Below, in pieces: positions 39,850 to 48,796 of a DNA stretch of 53,039 nucleotides. Position numbers and translations under genes: made by a program. Positions within the stretch are counted from its first letter, which is position 1; each line of letters opens with the position of its first letter. Under the pieces are notes generated by a model. The model ran no database searches. It worked only from the letters and a program-made list of their open reading frames with translations, and was not told the DNA's origin. Origin of the DNA: Amoeboaphelidium occidentale (Eukaryota; Aphelidiomycota; Aphelidea); the NCBI GenBank assembly GCA_023515795.1, contig JALGPX010000060.1:16707-69745 (forward strand), read 5' to 3'.

Positions 39850-41439
39850 TTAAGAACCAGGAAAGTTTTGAGGTTTCAGAATCTCGAATGAGCATACAAG
39901 TTCCTCCGTCACATTCATAACGGCGGCACAGTTGTTAAATTCACCACAATAATTTGGCGCGGAGAATATAGTGACCAGTTGCCGATTACCAAAGAATTCG
40001 TAACCATCCTCAACAACCATGTGAGCGCGACAGACCAAATCCAATTGTTGATCTGCCAGAAACTTGCTGAGAACCTGTTTACCAAAAATATAACTAACAC
40101 CTCTATCATTCTCTTCCCATTCTTCTGTAGCATCACTTGGATCGCTCCATAGCAAATCGTTCAATATACCATTTTCCGGAATGTCAGTCGGTCGCTTTAC
40201 CGTAACAATGTCATTCATATCTTTCAGCTGAGGCGATAGACCACCATGAACACAAAATATCTTTTCAGAGACAATAGCTGCAATAGGTAGACAGTTGAAT
40301 ACATCAGTAAATGTTCTCCAAATCTTGATACTGCATCTTCTTTTGCATTCATCAAAAAAACCATAAACTTTGTTCACGGATGCACATTCATGATTACCTC
40401 TCAAAATATAAATCTGATCAGGATGTTTGACTTTGTAACACAAAAGTAAAAGAATTGTTTCTAAAGACTGTTTACCACGATCTACGTAGTCTCCAAGGAA
40501 TAAATAACGAGACTCGGGAGGAAAACCACAAAGTCTCATTAGTCTAACCAAATCTGTGTACTGTCCGTGAGTATCACCAACTATTTTAACAGGAGCTTTG
40601 ACTCTGATCAGAGGAGGCTGTGACATGAAGACATCTCTGGCCTGGTGACAAATATATACAATCTCGCTATTTTTCAAACAGAACGTCTTTGTTTGACCAG
40701 CAACCACTTTAGGATCCAAAAGTTTCTGTATGCATTCATCAATATTAACCTCAGCAGTTAATGATAGCATACGTGAAATAGTAGACGTGCCCTTGCCTAG
40801 ACGCATAGAACTGTTCCCCAGAACAGCTTTTGGCGCGATAGCAGGTAACGCAGACTCTACACGATCGTAGTTCTCTTCTTCTTCCATATGCTTCAGGATA
40901 GAATCGATGATCTTACCTTCAGGATCGTTAATCTCAGCGTTTGTTTCGACAAAGGATGATGCGACTTCAACCATTGAGCCTGAAACTTCGCCTTCTTCTT
41001 CTTCGTGCACTACTGTTTCAGTTTCTGCTGCGTACTTTGCCGAGTTTTTCTTTATGTATGCAGTGTCGGACTTTCGCCTTCGCAAGGATGTATTGTAACC
41101 AGGCTGAGCTTGATTCTGTTGTTTCTGCTGCTCCTGCATGGATGATACTGCCATTGTGAGTTTAGGAGTTGTAGCCAAACTAGAATTCTCTACGAAACTA
41201 TCTGCAAAGCCTTCTCCTTCGTTCTGCTGCGGTTGCTGTTGTTGCTTGGGTTGCTTATCATCAGACGCGGATTTCGTGACACTGTTGTTTGATACAGCTG
41301 GTTTTGTCGCAGCGTTTTTATCATTAGCCTTTGGTACATATGCGGGAATAGTTGACGTCATTGAAGGCACAGACCCTTTAGCCTTAGAAGATAAGAATTC
41401 TTCGCGATAGCTCTTCGTCTTTGATGTAGAGGCACCCAT
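39850..41439 (-). CDS. PPZ1: PPZ-type Ser/Thr protein phosphatase
   Basis: The product is 529 aa from ATG 41437-41439, giving MGASTSK, a myristoylation start like that of fungal Ppz1. The N-terminal about 220 residues are Ser/Gln/acidic and disordered. The catalytic part carries GDTHGQY (about 287), GDYVDRG (about 316), RGNHE (about 346), HGGLSP and the C-terminal [11 protein letters not shown] loop, all metal ligands present. Ppz phosphatases are fungal relatives of PP1 with this long tail; they control K+/Na+ homeostasis and cell-wall integrity. The tail composition and start argue for PPZ rather than PP1. Convergent with Pcf11; divergent from GET1. Confidence 0.82.
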   Translation of the reverse strand: MGASTSKTKSYREEFLSSKAKGSVPSMTSTIPAYVPKANDKNAATKPAVSNNSVTKSASDDKQPKQQQQPQQNEGEGFADSFVENSSLATTPKLTMAVSSMQEQQKQQNQAQPGYNTSLRRRKSDTAYIKKNSAKYAAETETVVHEEEEGEVSGSMVEVASSFVETNAEINDPEGKIIDSILKHMEEEENYDRVESALPAIAPKAVLGNSSMRLGKGTSTISRMLSLTAEVNIDECIQKLLDPKVVAGQTKTFCLKNSEIVYICHQARDVFMSQPPLIRVKAPVKIVGDTHGQYTDLVRLMRLCGFPPESRYLFLGDYVDRGKQSLETILLLLCYKVKHPDQIYILRGNHECASVNKVYGFFDECKRRCSIKIWRTFTDVFNCLPIAAIVSEKIFCVHGGLSPQLKDMNDIVTVKRPTDIPENGILNDLLWSDPSDATEEWEENDRGVSYIFGKQVLSKFLADQQLDLVCRAHMVVEDGYEFFGNRQLVTIFSAPNYCGEFNNCAAVMNVTEELVCSFEILKPQNFPGS

Positions 41440-41561
41440 TTGTTTCAAGAACTAGAATGACTTTATCCGTTTCATGGAGTCCAATCAATCTCTTTGGCTA
41501 TAAAGGGAGTTTCAAGGCGCATAAAATTCGGTCTGATTTTGAGTTATTTTACAACGCCATA

Positions 41562-42167
41562 ATGGGCGCTATGCCCCTTCGTTCGTATCTTTTTCTTGAA
41601 ATGATCCCTTTGCCGCTGCTTGTCTTGACGATCGTGTGGATTCTGCATAAATTAGAGATATTTCTATCATCCTCAGCATTATTACAGAACACTTTCCTGA
41701 AATCTTCTGTGGATGAACTTGGAAGTAAGCGGAAAGAATTACTAGAACTTAAAGCGACCTTATCAGGACTTAGCGCAATGGTAAATCCATAAAATCCGGC
41801 ACACCGTTTTAATTGCTCGTATTAGGACGAATTCGCAAAGTGGGCACGAGTTAGGCGACAATATGATGCCGTATCTGCTGAAGTGACTAAGCTGAACCAG
41901 AGCCTTATCATGTCAAAATTAAAAGTAAAAGCCGGACTTAATGTGGCTTCTAAAGTCGTTCTTACAATTGGGAGTATTTTGATACTTTATTTCTTTGGTA
42001 GAATTGAGGGAGGTTTATTCAGAGTTGCACCAAATTGGTTTCCTATTGTGGATCGCTTGTTTGAAGCTCCGTATAGCATTTTCAGTTCAGCCAACTCACA
42101 GAATGGAACTGTTGGCGTTTGGTTTTGGCTTATCTGTTGCAGGGCCTTTGTTAGTCGTGTTTCTTAG
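41562..42167 (+). CDS. GET1: Tail-anchored protein insertion receptor GET1/WRB
   Basis: Two exons: 41562-41780 and 41826-42167, intron 45 bases (GTAAAT...TATTAG). The product is about 186 aa. One helix near the start (IPLPLLVLTIVWILH) is followed by a coiled coil running through the exon junction (KELLELKATLSGLSAMDEF-AKWARVRRQY) with the GET1 signature DEFAKWA, then KLNQSL, and two helices (VVLTIGSILILYFF and VGVWFWLICCRAFV). It captures Get3 at the ER for tail-anchored protein insertion. The frame is open back to an ATG at 41457, but the usual length favours 41562. It starts about 120 bases from the PPZ gene. Confidence 0.8.
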
Positions 42168-42306
42168 CGGTGACAATAAAAGTTCGTGTGTAAGCACTTT
42201 AAGTTCTGATAGAATTTGTTACCAGATTGCTGATTCGATGTTGTTTCAGTTCGGCAAGTCAGTGACATATTGAAGATAATTGATACCTGTCACAGATCGC
42301 TTTACA

Positions 42307-43641
42307 ATGTTCAAATTGCTGCAGTTCTTCAGGAGATCCAGTGATACCGGAAAGAGCATTAACTCTGAAGATAAAGTGATCAAGAAAGTTGTGGGATCAA
42401 GCAACAATGATAATGTTGGAAATCTGAAGGATTCTAAAAGGGCTACACAGAGGGATGAAAAGGCAGATTCTGATAGTGGCAGCTCTCTGCAGATGAAACA
42501 GTCAAGGGATGCAACTCCGGAAAGGATGATGGTGCTCGAGGGTATTGATGGAGAAGTATCATTGCCTGGTATTGACACAAGCAAGGACAGTGTTAATGTA
42601 TCTGTTAAAGATATCTTCATTCTTCGAAGCAAGACTATGAATAGCAATAACGTTGATGCTTCAAACGGGTCAGATAATCCCTCGCTCGTTCACAACGTTG
42701 CATTCCTTGGATTACCAGACTCTGGAAAGTCGACACTTGTAAAGCAACTTAATCGATGGTTTGGTGAAGGCTTTAACGAGTCCGATATTGAAATTTACAA
42801 AGGCTGGTGTGTAAGCACGGCGGTTCAGCTGGTAAACAGAGCAATAACGCTTATGGGCCAGAGGAAGATTCTTTTGAGTACACCTGGTAATGATTATACT
42901 GCGGAAAGACTTCGAAAGATCGATGATAGCTTATCTGCAAAGATTGCGCTTTACCCAGAGGAATCTAGAGAGATTTCTGACATTATACCACCTTTGATAT
43001 CAGATCCTGCGTTCGTGGATGCAATGGATAGTCTGCCGATTGATAATCTGCGTTATTTTGTCGATAATGCTATAAGAATAATTCAGCCAGAGTATATACC
43101 CAATCCTCAAGATATCATCATGTGTCGTGTTCCTACAATTCACACAGAAGACAGTTACATACAAATAAGTTCAGCGGAAGGCTTGAAAATCATTGATTTG
43201 GGTGGTTTTAGGTTCCAAAGAAATTCATGGAAAGAACTAACTGATATTAATGCTATTGTGTTTGTTCACGCCTTGTCTTCTTATGATACCCGATACGAGG
43301 AAGATTATTCTACTACTACCTTTGCAGAATCACTGAATGCCTTCTCGTATCTCCTTTCCTTATATCCGACTACGAAAGTTATTTTACTGTTCACAAAGAA
43401 GGATATCTTCACGCAAAAGCTTAGAGCAAGGCCCTTCCGTGCAACATTTCCAGAGGCCAAAGGAAATGATTATCAGAGTGCTGTCAATTATATAGTTGAA
43501 CAATTTATGTTAAGAAACAAGGAATCTACAAGAGTATTTCATTATTATATTCTGAATTCAGTCAACGATGAACAAGTTAAGGCTAACTTGAAGTTACTAA
43601 CTCAGCTTGTTCGTTCAAACGATGATGATGATGACAACTGA
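42307..43641 (+). CDS. Divergent G-protein alpha-like GTPase
   Basis: The product is 444 aa from ATG 42307. The first about 130 residues are a polar Ser/Lys/Asp-rich extension without a Met-Gly start. P-loop LGLPDSGKSTL is at about 134-144, a switch I-like CRVPTIHTED has Arg and Thr in place, switch II reads IDLGGFRFQRNSW, and the base motif is LLFTKKDIF. In G-alpha the sequence is DVGGQ; here Gln, which positions water for hydrolysis, is Phe. The guanine-contact TCAT is replaced (LNSVND). ALSSYD and ESLNAFSYL match the G-alpha Ras-like core, and a helical insert lies between P-loop and switch I. It may be slow in hydrolysis or a regulator without cycling. Confidence 0.7.
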   Translation: MFKLLQFFRRSSDTGKSINSEDKVIKKVVGSSNNDNVGNLKDSKRATQRDEKADSDSGSSLQMKQSRDATPERMMVLEGIDGEVSLPGIDTSKDSVNVSVKDIFILRSKTMNSNNVDASNGSDNPSLVHNVAFLGLPDSGKSTLVKQLNRWFGEGFNESDIEIYKGWCVSTAVQLVNRAITLMGQRKILLSTPGNDYTAERLRKIDDSLSAKIALYPEESREISDIIPPLISDPAFVDAMDSLPIDNLRYFVDNAIRIIQPEYIPNPQDIIMCRVPTIHTEDSYIQISSAEGLKIIDLGGFRFQRNSWKELTDINAIVFVHALSSYDTRYEEDYSTTTFAESLNAFSYLLSLYPTTKVILLFTKKDIFTQKLRARPFRATFPEAKGNDYQSAVNYIVEQFMLRNKESTRVFHYYILNSVNDEQVKANLKLLTQLVRSNDDDDDN

Positions 43642-43659
43642 TTTGATACATAAAATAAT

Positions 43660-44670
43660 TTATTGAATATAATGCATCAATTCAAAGCATACTTCCACAG
43701 CAATGAGAGCGATTATGATCACTTCCATCCGAGTACCGTGTTTCTTGCTCAAGTGATTCTCCATCCAGTCAACCAAACGGTTCGCATGATCAAGTCTCTG
43801 ATTCAAAACTCTTATTCTTGGTTGCATTTCCATCAAGCGAGACACCTGTTCATAGTATCTTCCCAATTCTGAGCGTGACCAATAAAATTCAGGACTTGCG
43901 TCCACCAATTCAGAGTGTAAATTGAGAAGGCCCCTGATATGAAGTAGCTGACCACTCTTAACCATCACTTGTTTCGAGTTCAGTGGAGGTTCTTGTCCTT
44001 GTATCATAAACTCTGGTAAATGCTCGATATTTGCCAGAAACTCAGATAAATGATTCTCCAAAACACCCAACTGAGTCGATCGCGCTAAGCCATGACTAAA
44101 TGCCAACTTCGCAATGACACTTTCTCGCGTATCATCCTTATGCCCAATAACAATATCCTCATGAACAACTCCGCTGGGCCTGAGCTCATCGACAATATAC
44201 TCCATTTCCTCAGCGTCTTTAAGTGAACCGTAAGGATGAACTTCTGCTTCTTTGATATTCTTTAGTAAATGTGCTTCCAATTCTTTTGTGGTATTCCATG
44301 TTACCATACAACCGTCCTTCATGAAGAATGCTTCAGCTAGTTTGCCTTCATTTATGCGGCGTGACTTATCAGACATCACAAAGTGCATACATTCATCATC
44401 CCAATTAGATCCACGCTGGACCTGAATATTTTGTCCATTCAGTTTCGCCATTACTGATCGAACGGTGCTGAGGTTGTAAGATCTCGCAGTGCATACAGCA
44501 AAACATCTTTGACGCAATTGTGCTTTTGCCTCTGGTTTAGATTCTAAATGCACAACAGAATCCGCATATTCCGCGCTTGGGCCCTCTTTTACACGGCGCA
44601 CTGTGGGCTTTTTCTTTGTAACAAAGCTTTGTGTAGAACTGTAAGACCTGAAAAAGATACGTCTGATCAT
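43660..44670 (-). CDS. DUF155 mitochondrial protein (RMND1/MRX10-like)
   Basis: The product is 336 aa with a basic targeting start (MIRRIFFRSYSSTQSFV). The DUF155 core shows RCFAVCTARSYNL, EAFFMKDGCMVTWN, DIVIGHKDDTRESVIAKLAF, SHGLARSTQLGVLE and ARSELGRYYEQV-type motifs, then a coiled segment and a C-terminal hydrophobic helix (VIIIALIAVEVCFELMHYI). This order is that of RMND1/Rmd1-family proteins; the mitochondrial members support mitoribosome function and anchor at the inner membrane. The stop is 18 bases from the convergent G-alpha gene. Confidence 0.85.
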   Translation of the reverse strand: MIRRIFFRSYSSTQSFVTKKKPTVRRVKEGPSAEYADSVVHLESKPEAKAQLRQRCFAVCTARSYNLSTVRSVMAKLNGQNIQVQRGSNWDDECMHFVMSDKSRRINEGKLAEAFFMKDGCMVTWNTTKELEAHLLKNIKEAEVHPYGSLKDAEEMEYIVDELRPSGVVHEDIVIGHKDDTRESVIAKLAFSHGLARSTQLGVLENHLSEFLANIEHLPEFMIQGQEPPLNSKQVMVKSGQLLHIRGLLNLHSELVDASPEFYWSRSELGRYYEQVSRLMEMQPRIRVLNQRLDHANRLVDWMENHLSKKHGTRMEVIIIALIAVEVCFELMHYIQ

Positions 44671-44708
44671 TGCACAAAAGCGAGCAAAGAAGGAGACAAT
44701 CTATTGAC

Positions 44709-45104
44709 TCAATAAGAATTAAAAGATCGTTTCTTATTCTTCTTCTGCGTTGGTCTCTGTGTAATTCGACCTGAAACTGTCGTTGTTCTGTTCGTAGAGG
44801 TGAGCGCTGCTAACAACCTTCCTTTGGTGTATATCGCAGCTGCTACGATTCCTGCGTTCAGGGCAACACATGAGAAGTAAATAGTCCGGAATGGTTCCTT
44901 AACAGTTTTATGTTTAAATGTCTTCATGGCCAAAATACCACCAACCCAGCCGCCCATCAATGCGCTCAGTTGAAGTGTTTTCTCTGGAACACGCCATTGA
45001 TGGTTTATAGCCTGTTGCTTATCATAATAAAATAGTCCGAATGATCCCGCGTTAACTGCGGCTGCGTAACCGATGAGTGCTCGTGTTGGTACCACAGAGT
45101 TCAT
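44709..45104 (-). CDS. DUF1294 small membrane protein
   Basis: The product is 131 aa. Hydrophobic helices are seen near the N-terminus, around ALMGGWVGGILAMK, and in CVALNAGIVAAAIY. The stretch YYDKQQAINHQWRVPEKTLQLSA, GGW and FKHKTVK(EPF) follows the DUF1294 signature (YDKxxA...WR(I/V)PE...GGWxG...HKT), a family common in bacteria and found in some fungi. The C-terminal tail is basic (RPTQKKNKKRS). Function is unknown; the bacterial spread suggests an old transfer, though no intron or composition evidence is available. It diverges from the gene at 45138, 33 bases between ATGs. Confidence 0.75.
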   Translation of the reverse strand: MNSVVPTRALIGYAAAVNAGSFGLFYYDKQQAINHQWRVPEKTLQLSALMGGWVGGILAMKTFKHKTVKEPFRTIYFSCVALNAGIVAAAIYTKGRLLAALTSTNRTTTVSGRITQRPTQKKNKKRSFNSY

Positions 45105-45137
45105 TTTACTGTTGAAGTTTTCTTCTTGAAAACGAAC

Positions 45138-45333
45138 ATGCCGAGAATCGCACCGATTACCTTCTTCGGAATGAAGTGGTACCCAATGACTTTGAAACCT
45201 GCAGTTCCTTATGCGATTTCTTTTGCTGGATGGTATTACCTCATGTCATCAGTGGACGCGAGTGTTAAGGCGAAGGGTAAAGGATTTCAGTATGGATTGG
45301 ATTTTAACTTTTCCTGTAGAAGAACATCACTAA
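45138..45333 (+). CDS. Small single-helix protein, ATP synthase subunit j-like
   Basis: Two exons: 45138-45276 and 45320-45333, intron 43 bases (GTAAAG...CTGTAG). The product is about 50 aa. FFGMKWYPMTLKPAVPYAI recalls the FG-(R/K)xYPTPxLKPxxPF start of fungal F1Fo-ATP synthase subunit j (Atp18), and it is followed by a single membrane helix (YAISFAGWYYLMSSV). AATAAA lies about 25 bases after the predicted stop, which supports the short exon 2. The assignment rests on this short similarity. Reading through without splicing would give a longer unlikely product. Confidence 0.5.
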
Positions 45334-45519
45334 ATATCCCAACTGCGATAACCCTGAAAATAAAAACTAGTCAGTTTATTCATAAGTTTGTGTCTTTTCT
45401 ATTGTTCTATTGTGTCTGTTACGGATTCAGTGATCGGCAAGGGTTCTTTGTGGTTTCGGTCGCTTGAAGGATCTTTAAGTTACGTCCCAGGGCTAGAAAG
45501 GTACTCATCTTTGACGAGA

Positions 45520-47874
45520 CTACTTTAGCGAGCCTTTAACAGAGTCTTTTCGGCCTTTGGTAACTGCCTCGTCGATCAGCTTGTTTGTGATTACTCCTGC
45601 TTCTTTTGGTAGGATCGCAGGTAGTTTCTCATCCTTCGTGATGACAATTACCGGAATCTCATTGCCAATAGTCCCAAAAGCCAGAGTGTGATCATACGGA
45701 TGCACTGATATCGAAGACAGTATCGTGTCTTTTATCGGCACAACTCCATACAACTGCGTGTATTTCACCAGCAGTTTACCATCTAAAGAATAAACGAATA
45801 AAGAATTATTCAAAGCAGCTGCAAAAATGTAATTTCCACATGGAGACAAGCATGATTTGCATGGTTGAGTAGAGACAGAACTGTTTGCTCTACCCTCTTC
45901 TGATACTTCTTGAATAATTCTCATGGAGCGAGTATCCAGTACTCTTATTGAGCCATGTCTGTTCTGTAATAATATTTTCCTTTCTTTTGGGTGTAACTGC
46001 ATGACACTTATTGGGGATGACATTGAAGTATCCATCGAAACGTAACCGATGCATTGTAAATCTAATTCAGGTCGCTCTCTTGAGTTTATAAATGCAGCTA
46101 TCCAACATCTTATGATCCCTTTAGAATCTGCACTGAACATTCTGCTTCCATCGGGAAGGAATCTAATTGCATTTATAGAACCTTCATGACCTTCAAACCG
46201 TCGTAATGGTTCACTCTCGTTGATCTTTCCGTCCGTACTTTCTAGACTCCATGTCCTTATCCAATAATCATAACCTCCTGTGACAATTATACTATTTGAT
46301 CGGGGGAAGAATCGAGCCGTGTACACAAATGAGGGATGAGCAAGAATGCGCTGAATTTTTGGCCTGTTGATAAGTTCATGATAAACATTCCATACTCGCA
46401 CCGTTCCATCAGAACTCGCACTCATTAATAAGGTCTCATCAGATGACCATGTGATTTCGTAAATAATTGCTTGATGTCCTTCCAAAGCGACTATCCTTTC
46501 GCCTGACAAGCAATCAAATATCTTGATGGCAAATGATGTCTGAGTTGTCGATGGGACACAACCAACAGCCAAATAGAAACCGCTAGAAGAATAAGAGACA
46601 ACGGAAGCCCCTTGTTTTGAAGCTTCCATTCGGTATAAAACTGTGTTTGGCAATTCCATCGTTTCGTCATTCAATCTCCGCCAAGGAATACGTTCTTCTT
46701 CAGCTTTGTCTCCTAATTTACCGTCTTTGACGTCGTCTTTTCCAGATATGCCTTTCCCTGCAAGTATGTTCTCTTTACCGCTTCTGTTTTCCGAATTATC
46801 AATAACATGAACTTTTTCTGTAGTCACATAAAGACTTCCCTCAAATTTCCTTCTGCTCTTAGATCTCCAGCATTTATATGCTTCTGATAGTTCTACAGAG
46901 CTTGGTTGCTGTGTTTGTGACTGCGTTTGCGGTATCCAAGAGTATAGGAAGCTGCTGTGATCGACATATTGATACAACTGCAACCTGGCGAAACCAACAT
47001 GATCTTTCTTATTTGAACCAACCATTCTTAAAAATGCCCATGCGATATTTCTATCATCCTTGTCTAGTATCTCAAAGAATAATATTGTATCAGCTTGAAG
47101 TAAATCTGTTGATGTGATGAGAGCAGGAAACGTCAACTTTTCGTTCCAAACCGGACATCCTGTCCTGCTATTAATTAAATTGTATCCCTTTGAAGAGAGT
47201 TGAACACTTTTCAATGGAACTCCTTGCAAAATCGGACCTCCAGTTCTTTGATTAAGAGGTGTGATTCTTACATACGGCGCAATTAGATTCCCATTATCTG
47301 CTGATAATTGATCAGATCTGTGAAGTGTAATTGAGAGTGTCTCTTTCATTTTAGCCTGAGGTTCTGATACAAGTTCCTTTGAAGAGGTTTCTGGTTTAAG
47401 ATCAACAGAGATCTTTGATTTCTGCCGTCTCCTTCTTGAAGTACTTGTGCCCTCCCTTTCCGTTAAACCAGCATTGTCTCTTTCTCTTTCCGCTTGTATG
47501 TTCGAAGAAGCAGGATCTACCATGGTGTTAGTCTTTTCAAGAACTGCAGGTGACGGAATAGGTTGCAACTCAATATGATCAGAGCCTAATTCTGTCGTCT
47601 GTAGAGGTGATCGTAACTCGAAGGACATCTCAGACCTCTGTCTTTGTCTCCGTGCCCTTCTTCCCATACTTTCGCTTCCACTAGACTCTATAACAGCATA
47701 ATCAGCAGGAACTTGTCTTAGCACATCAAATGCAGATTGCGGTATAGATGATATTAGTCCAACAGGTGATGATATCTCCTGCGTATTAAGAATTAGCTTT
47801 TCTTGATCTTCGCCTGCTGTTAATGATTCCTGTAGTTTCAGGCTGTCTATCCTTCGTGCTCGTCGGTCTGCCAT
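45520..47874 (-). CDS. AHI1: Jouberin/AHI1-like WD40 protein
   Basis: The product is 784 aa from ATG 47872-47874. An N-terminal disordered basic region is followed by a C2-like part (about residues 180-350) with NIAWAFLRMVGSN and ARLQLYQY, motifs also seen in AHI1. The WD40 propeller begins near residue 420 (SYSSSGFYLAVG) and includes GHQAIIYEITWSSDETLLMS and ILAHPSFVYTARFFP, again matching AHI1 closely. The SH3 domain of vertebrate AHI1 is absent. AHI1 sits at the ciliary transition zone and Joubert-type module, so its presence implies a flagellum. No introns. Confidence 0.85.
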   Translation of the reverse strand: MADRRARRIDSLKLQESLTAGEDQEKLILNTQEISSPVGLISSIPQSAFDVLRQVPADYAVIESSGSESMGRRARRQRQRSEMSFELRSPLQTTELGSDHIELQPIPSPAVLEKTNTMVDPASSNIQAERERDNAGLTEREGTSTSRRRRQKSKISVDLKPETSSKELVSEPQAKMKETLSITLHRSDQLSADNGNLIAPYVRITPLNQRTGGPILQGVPLKSVQLSSKGYNLINSRTGCPVWNEKLTFPALITSTDLLQADTILFFEILDKDDRNIAWAFLRMVGSNKKDHVGFARLQLYQYVDHSSFLYSWIPQTQSQTQQPSSVELSEAYKCWRSKSRRKFEGSLYVTTEKVHVIDNSENRSGKENILAGKGISGKDDVKDGKLGDKAEEERIPWRRLNDETMELPNTVLYRMEASKQGASVVSYSSSGFYLAVGCVPSTTQTSFAIKIFDCLSGERIVALEGHQAIIYEITWSSDETLLMSASSDGTVRVWNVYHELINRPKIQRILAHPSFVYTARFFPRSNSIIVTGGYDYWIRTWSLESTDGKINESEPLRRFEGHEGSINAIRFLPDGSRMFSADSKGIIRCWIAAFINSRERPELDLQCIGYVSMDTSMSSPISVMQLHPKERKILLQNRHGSIRVLDTRSMRIIQEVSEEGRANSSVSTQPCKSCLSPCGNYIFAAALNNSLFVYSLDGKLLVKYTQLYGVVPIKDTILSSISVHPYDHTLAFGTIGNEIPVIVITKDEKLPAILPKEAGVITNKLIDEAVTKGRKDSVKGSLK

Positions 47875-47958
47875 ATGATGCAACAAGTATCTGATGCTTG
47901 ATCAAAAATGAAGCGCCTAAAACCATGAAATTCACGTTTATTATATTTTGAAACGAAA

Positions 47959-48559
47959 TTAATCACTAGTCTCCTCAGCGTCCTGTTCTTCTGCTGCTGG
48001 TGCCTCTGCGGCGGCAGCTAGAGTTGCAGCCTTCGCCTTTTCCTCCCACATAGCCTTTTGCTCTTTGGAAAGCTCACCCCATGCTTTACCAAGTTCCTTT
48101 CCAACATCTCCAAAAGCCAAGTGTGGATGACTTTCCTTCAGTTCCTTTCTCTTCTCTGACGAAAACATAATGAAGGCGGACTTAGCGCGCGGCTTCTTTT
48201 CCTTCTTAGCCTTGGTCTTCTTTGCGGGTGATTCGTCTTCATCATCGCCGCCCTTCTTCTTGCGCTTCTTTGCAGGGATTTTTCCATAAGTGGATTCGTA
48301 GCTTTCCTTGTCCTTGGCGTATTTTTCCATTGCCTTCTTAGCCAACTGTTCATAAGTATCTTTTTCTTGTGGTGGCAATTCACTCCACTGGGAAGCCAAA
48401 AACTTAGACACTTCTCCTACGCTGAGTTCAGGATGTTCTTGTTTAGTGGCAGCACGGTGTTCATTCTGATAGATGAAGTAAGCGGACATTGGCCTCTTAG
48501 GAGCTAAACCATTGAGTGATATCAACATAAAACTTACGAGCTGGAACGGTTTCAGTCAT
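47959..48559 (-). CDS. HMGB-type protein with two HMG boxes
   Basis: Two exons: 48538-48559 and 47959-48503, intron 34 bases (GTAAGT...GTTTAG). The product is 188 aa. Box A begins PKRPMSAYFIYQNEHR and contains LASQWSELPPQEKDTYEQ. A very basic linker (PAKKRKKKGG) follows. Box B begins KPRAKSAFIMFSSEKRKE and includes VGKELGKAWGELSKEQKA. The acidic end is EEQDAEETSD. This is the HMGB1/2 plan rather than single-box Nhp6. It bends DNA and aids chromatin assembly. Intron 1 follows only seven codons and falls inside a Pro codon. Confidence 0.9.
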
Positions 48560-48796
48560 TTTGGTTTTAAAATTGTTGAAATGATAAGAAACAGCAAAAC
48601 TGGCAAAAGAAGGAGCGTTTCGCAATGTGCTGCGTTTGATTGGTGATTTGGGATTCTCAGTTTCAACCAAGAAAAGCGAGAACGCTTGGTGATAAACTGA
48701 TAAAAGCTGATGTACGTGACCTGAGCAAATTGTTTTAAAGTTTATTTGGGAACCTTATTTGATGTGGAACTGTTCGATCATGTGGTTTCACGAGGA

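Noticed and set aside
41457-41561. Longer GET1 N-terminus from the ATG at 41457
   Set aside because: It would add 35 residues absent from the family and leave only 17 bases to the divergent PPZ start.
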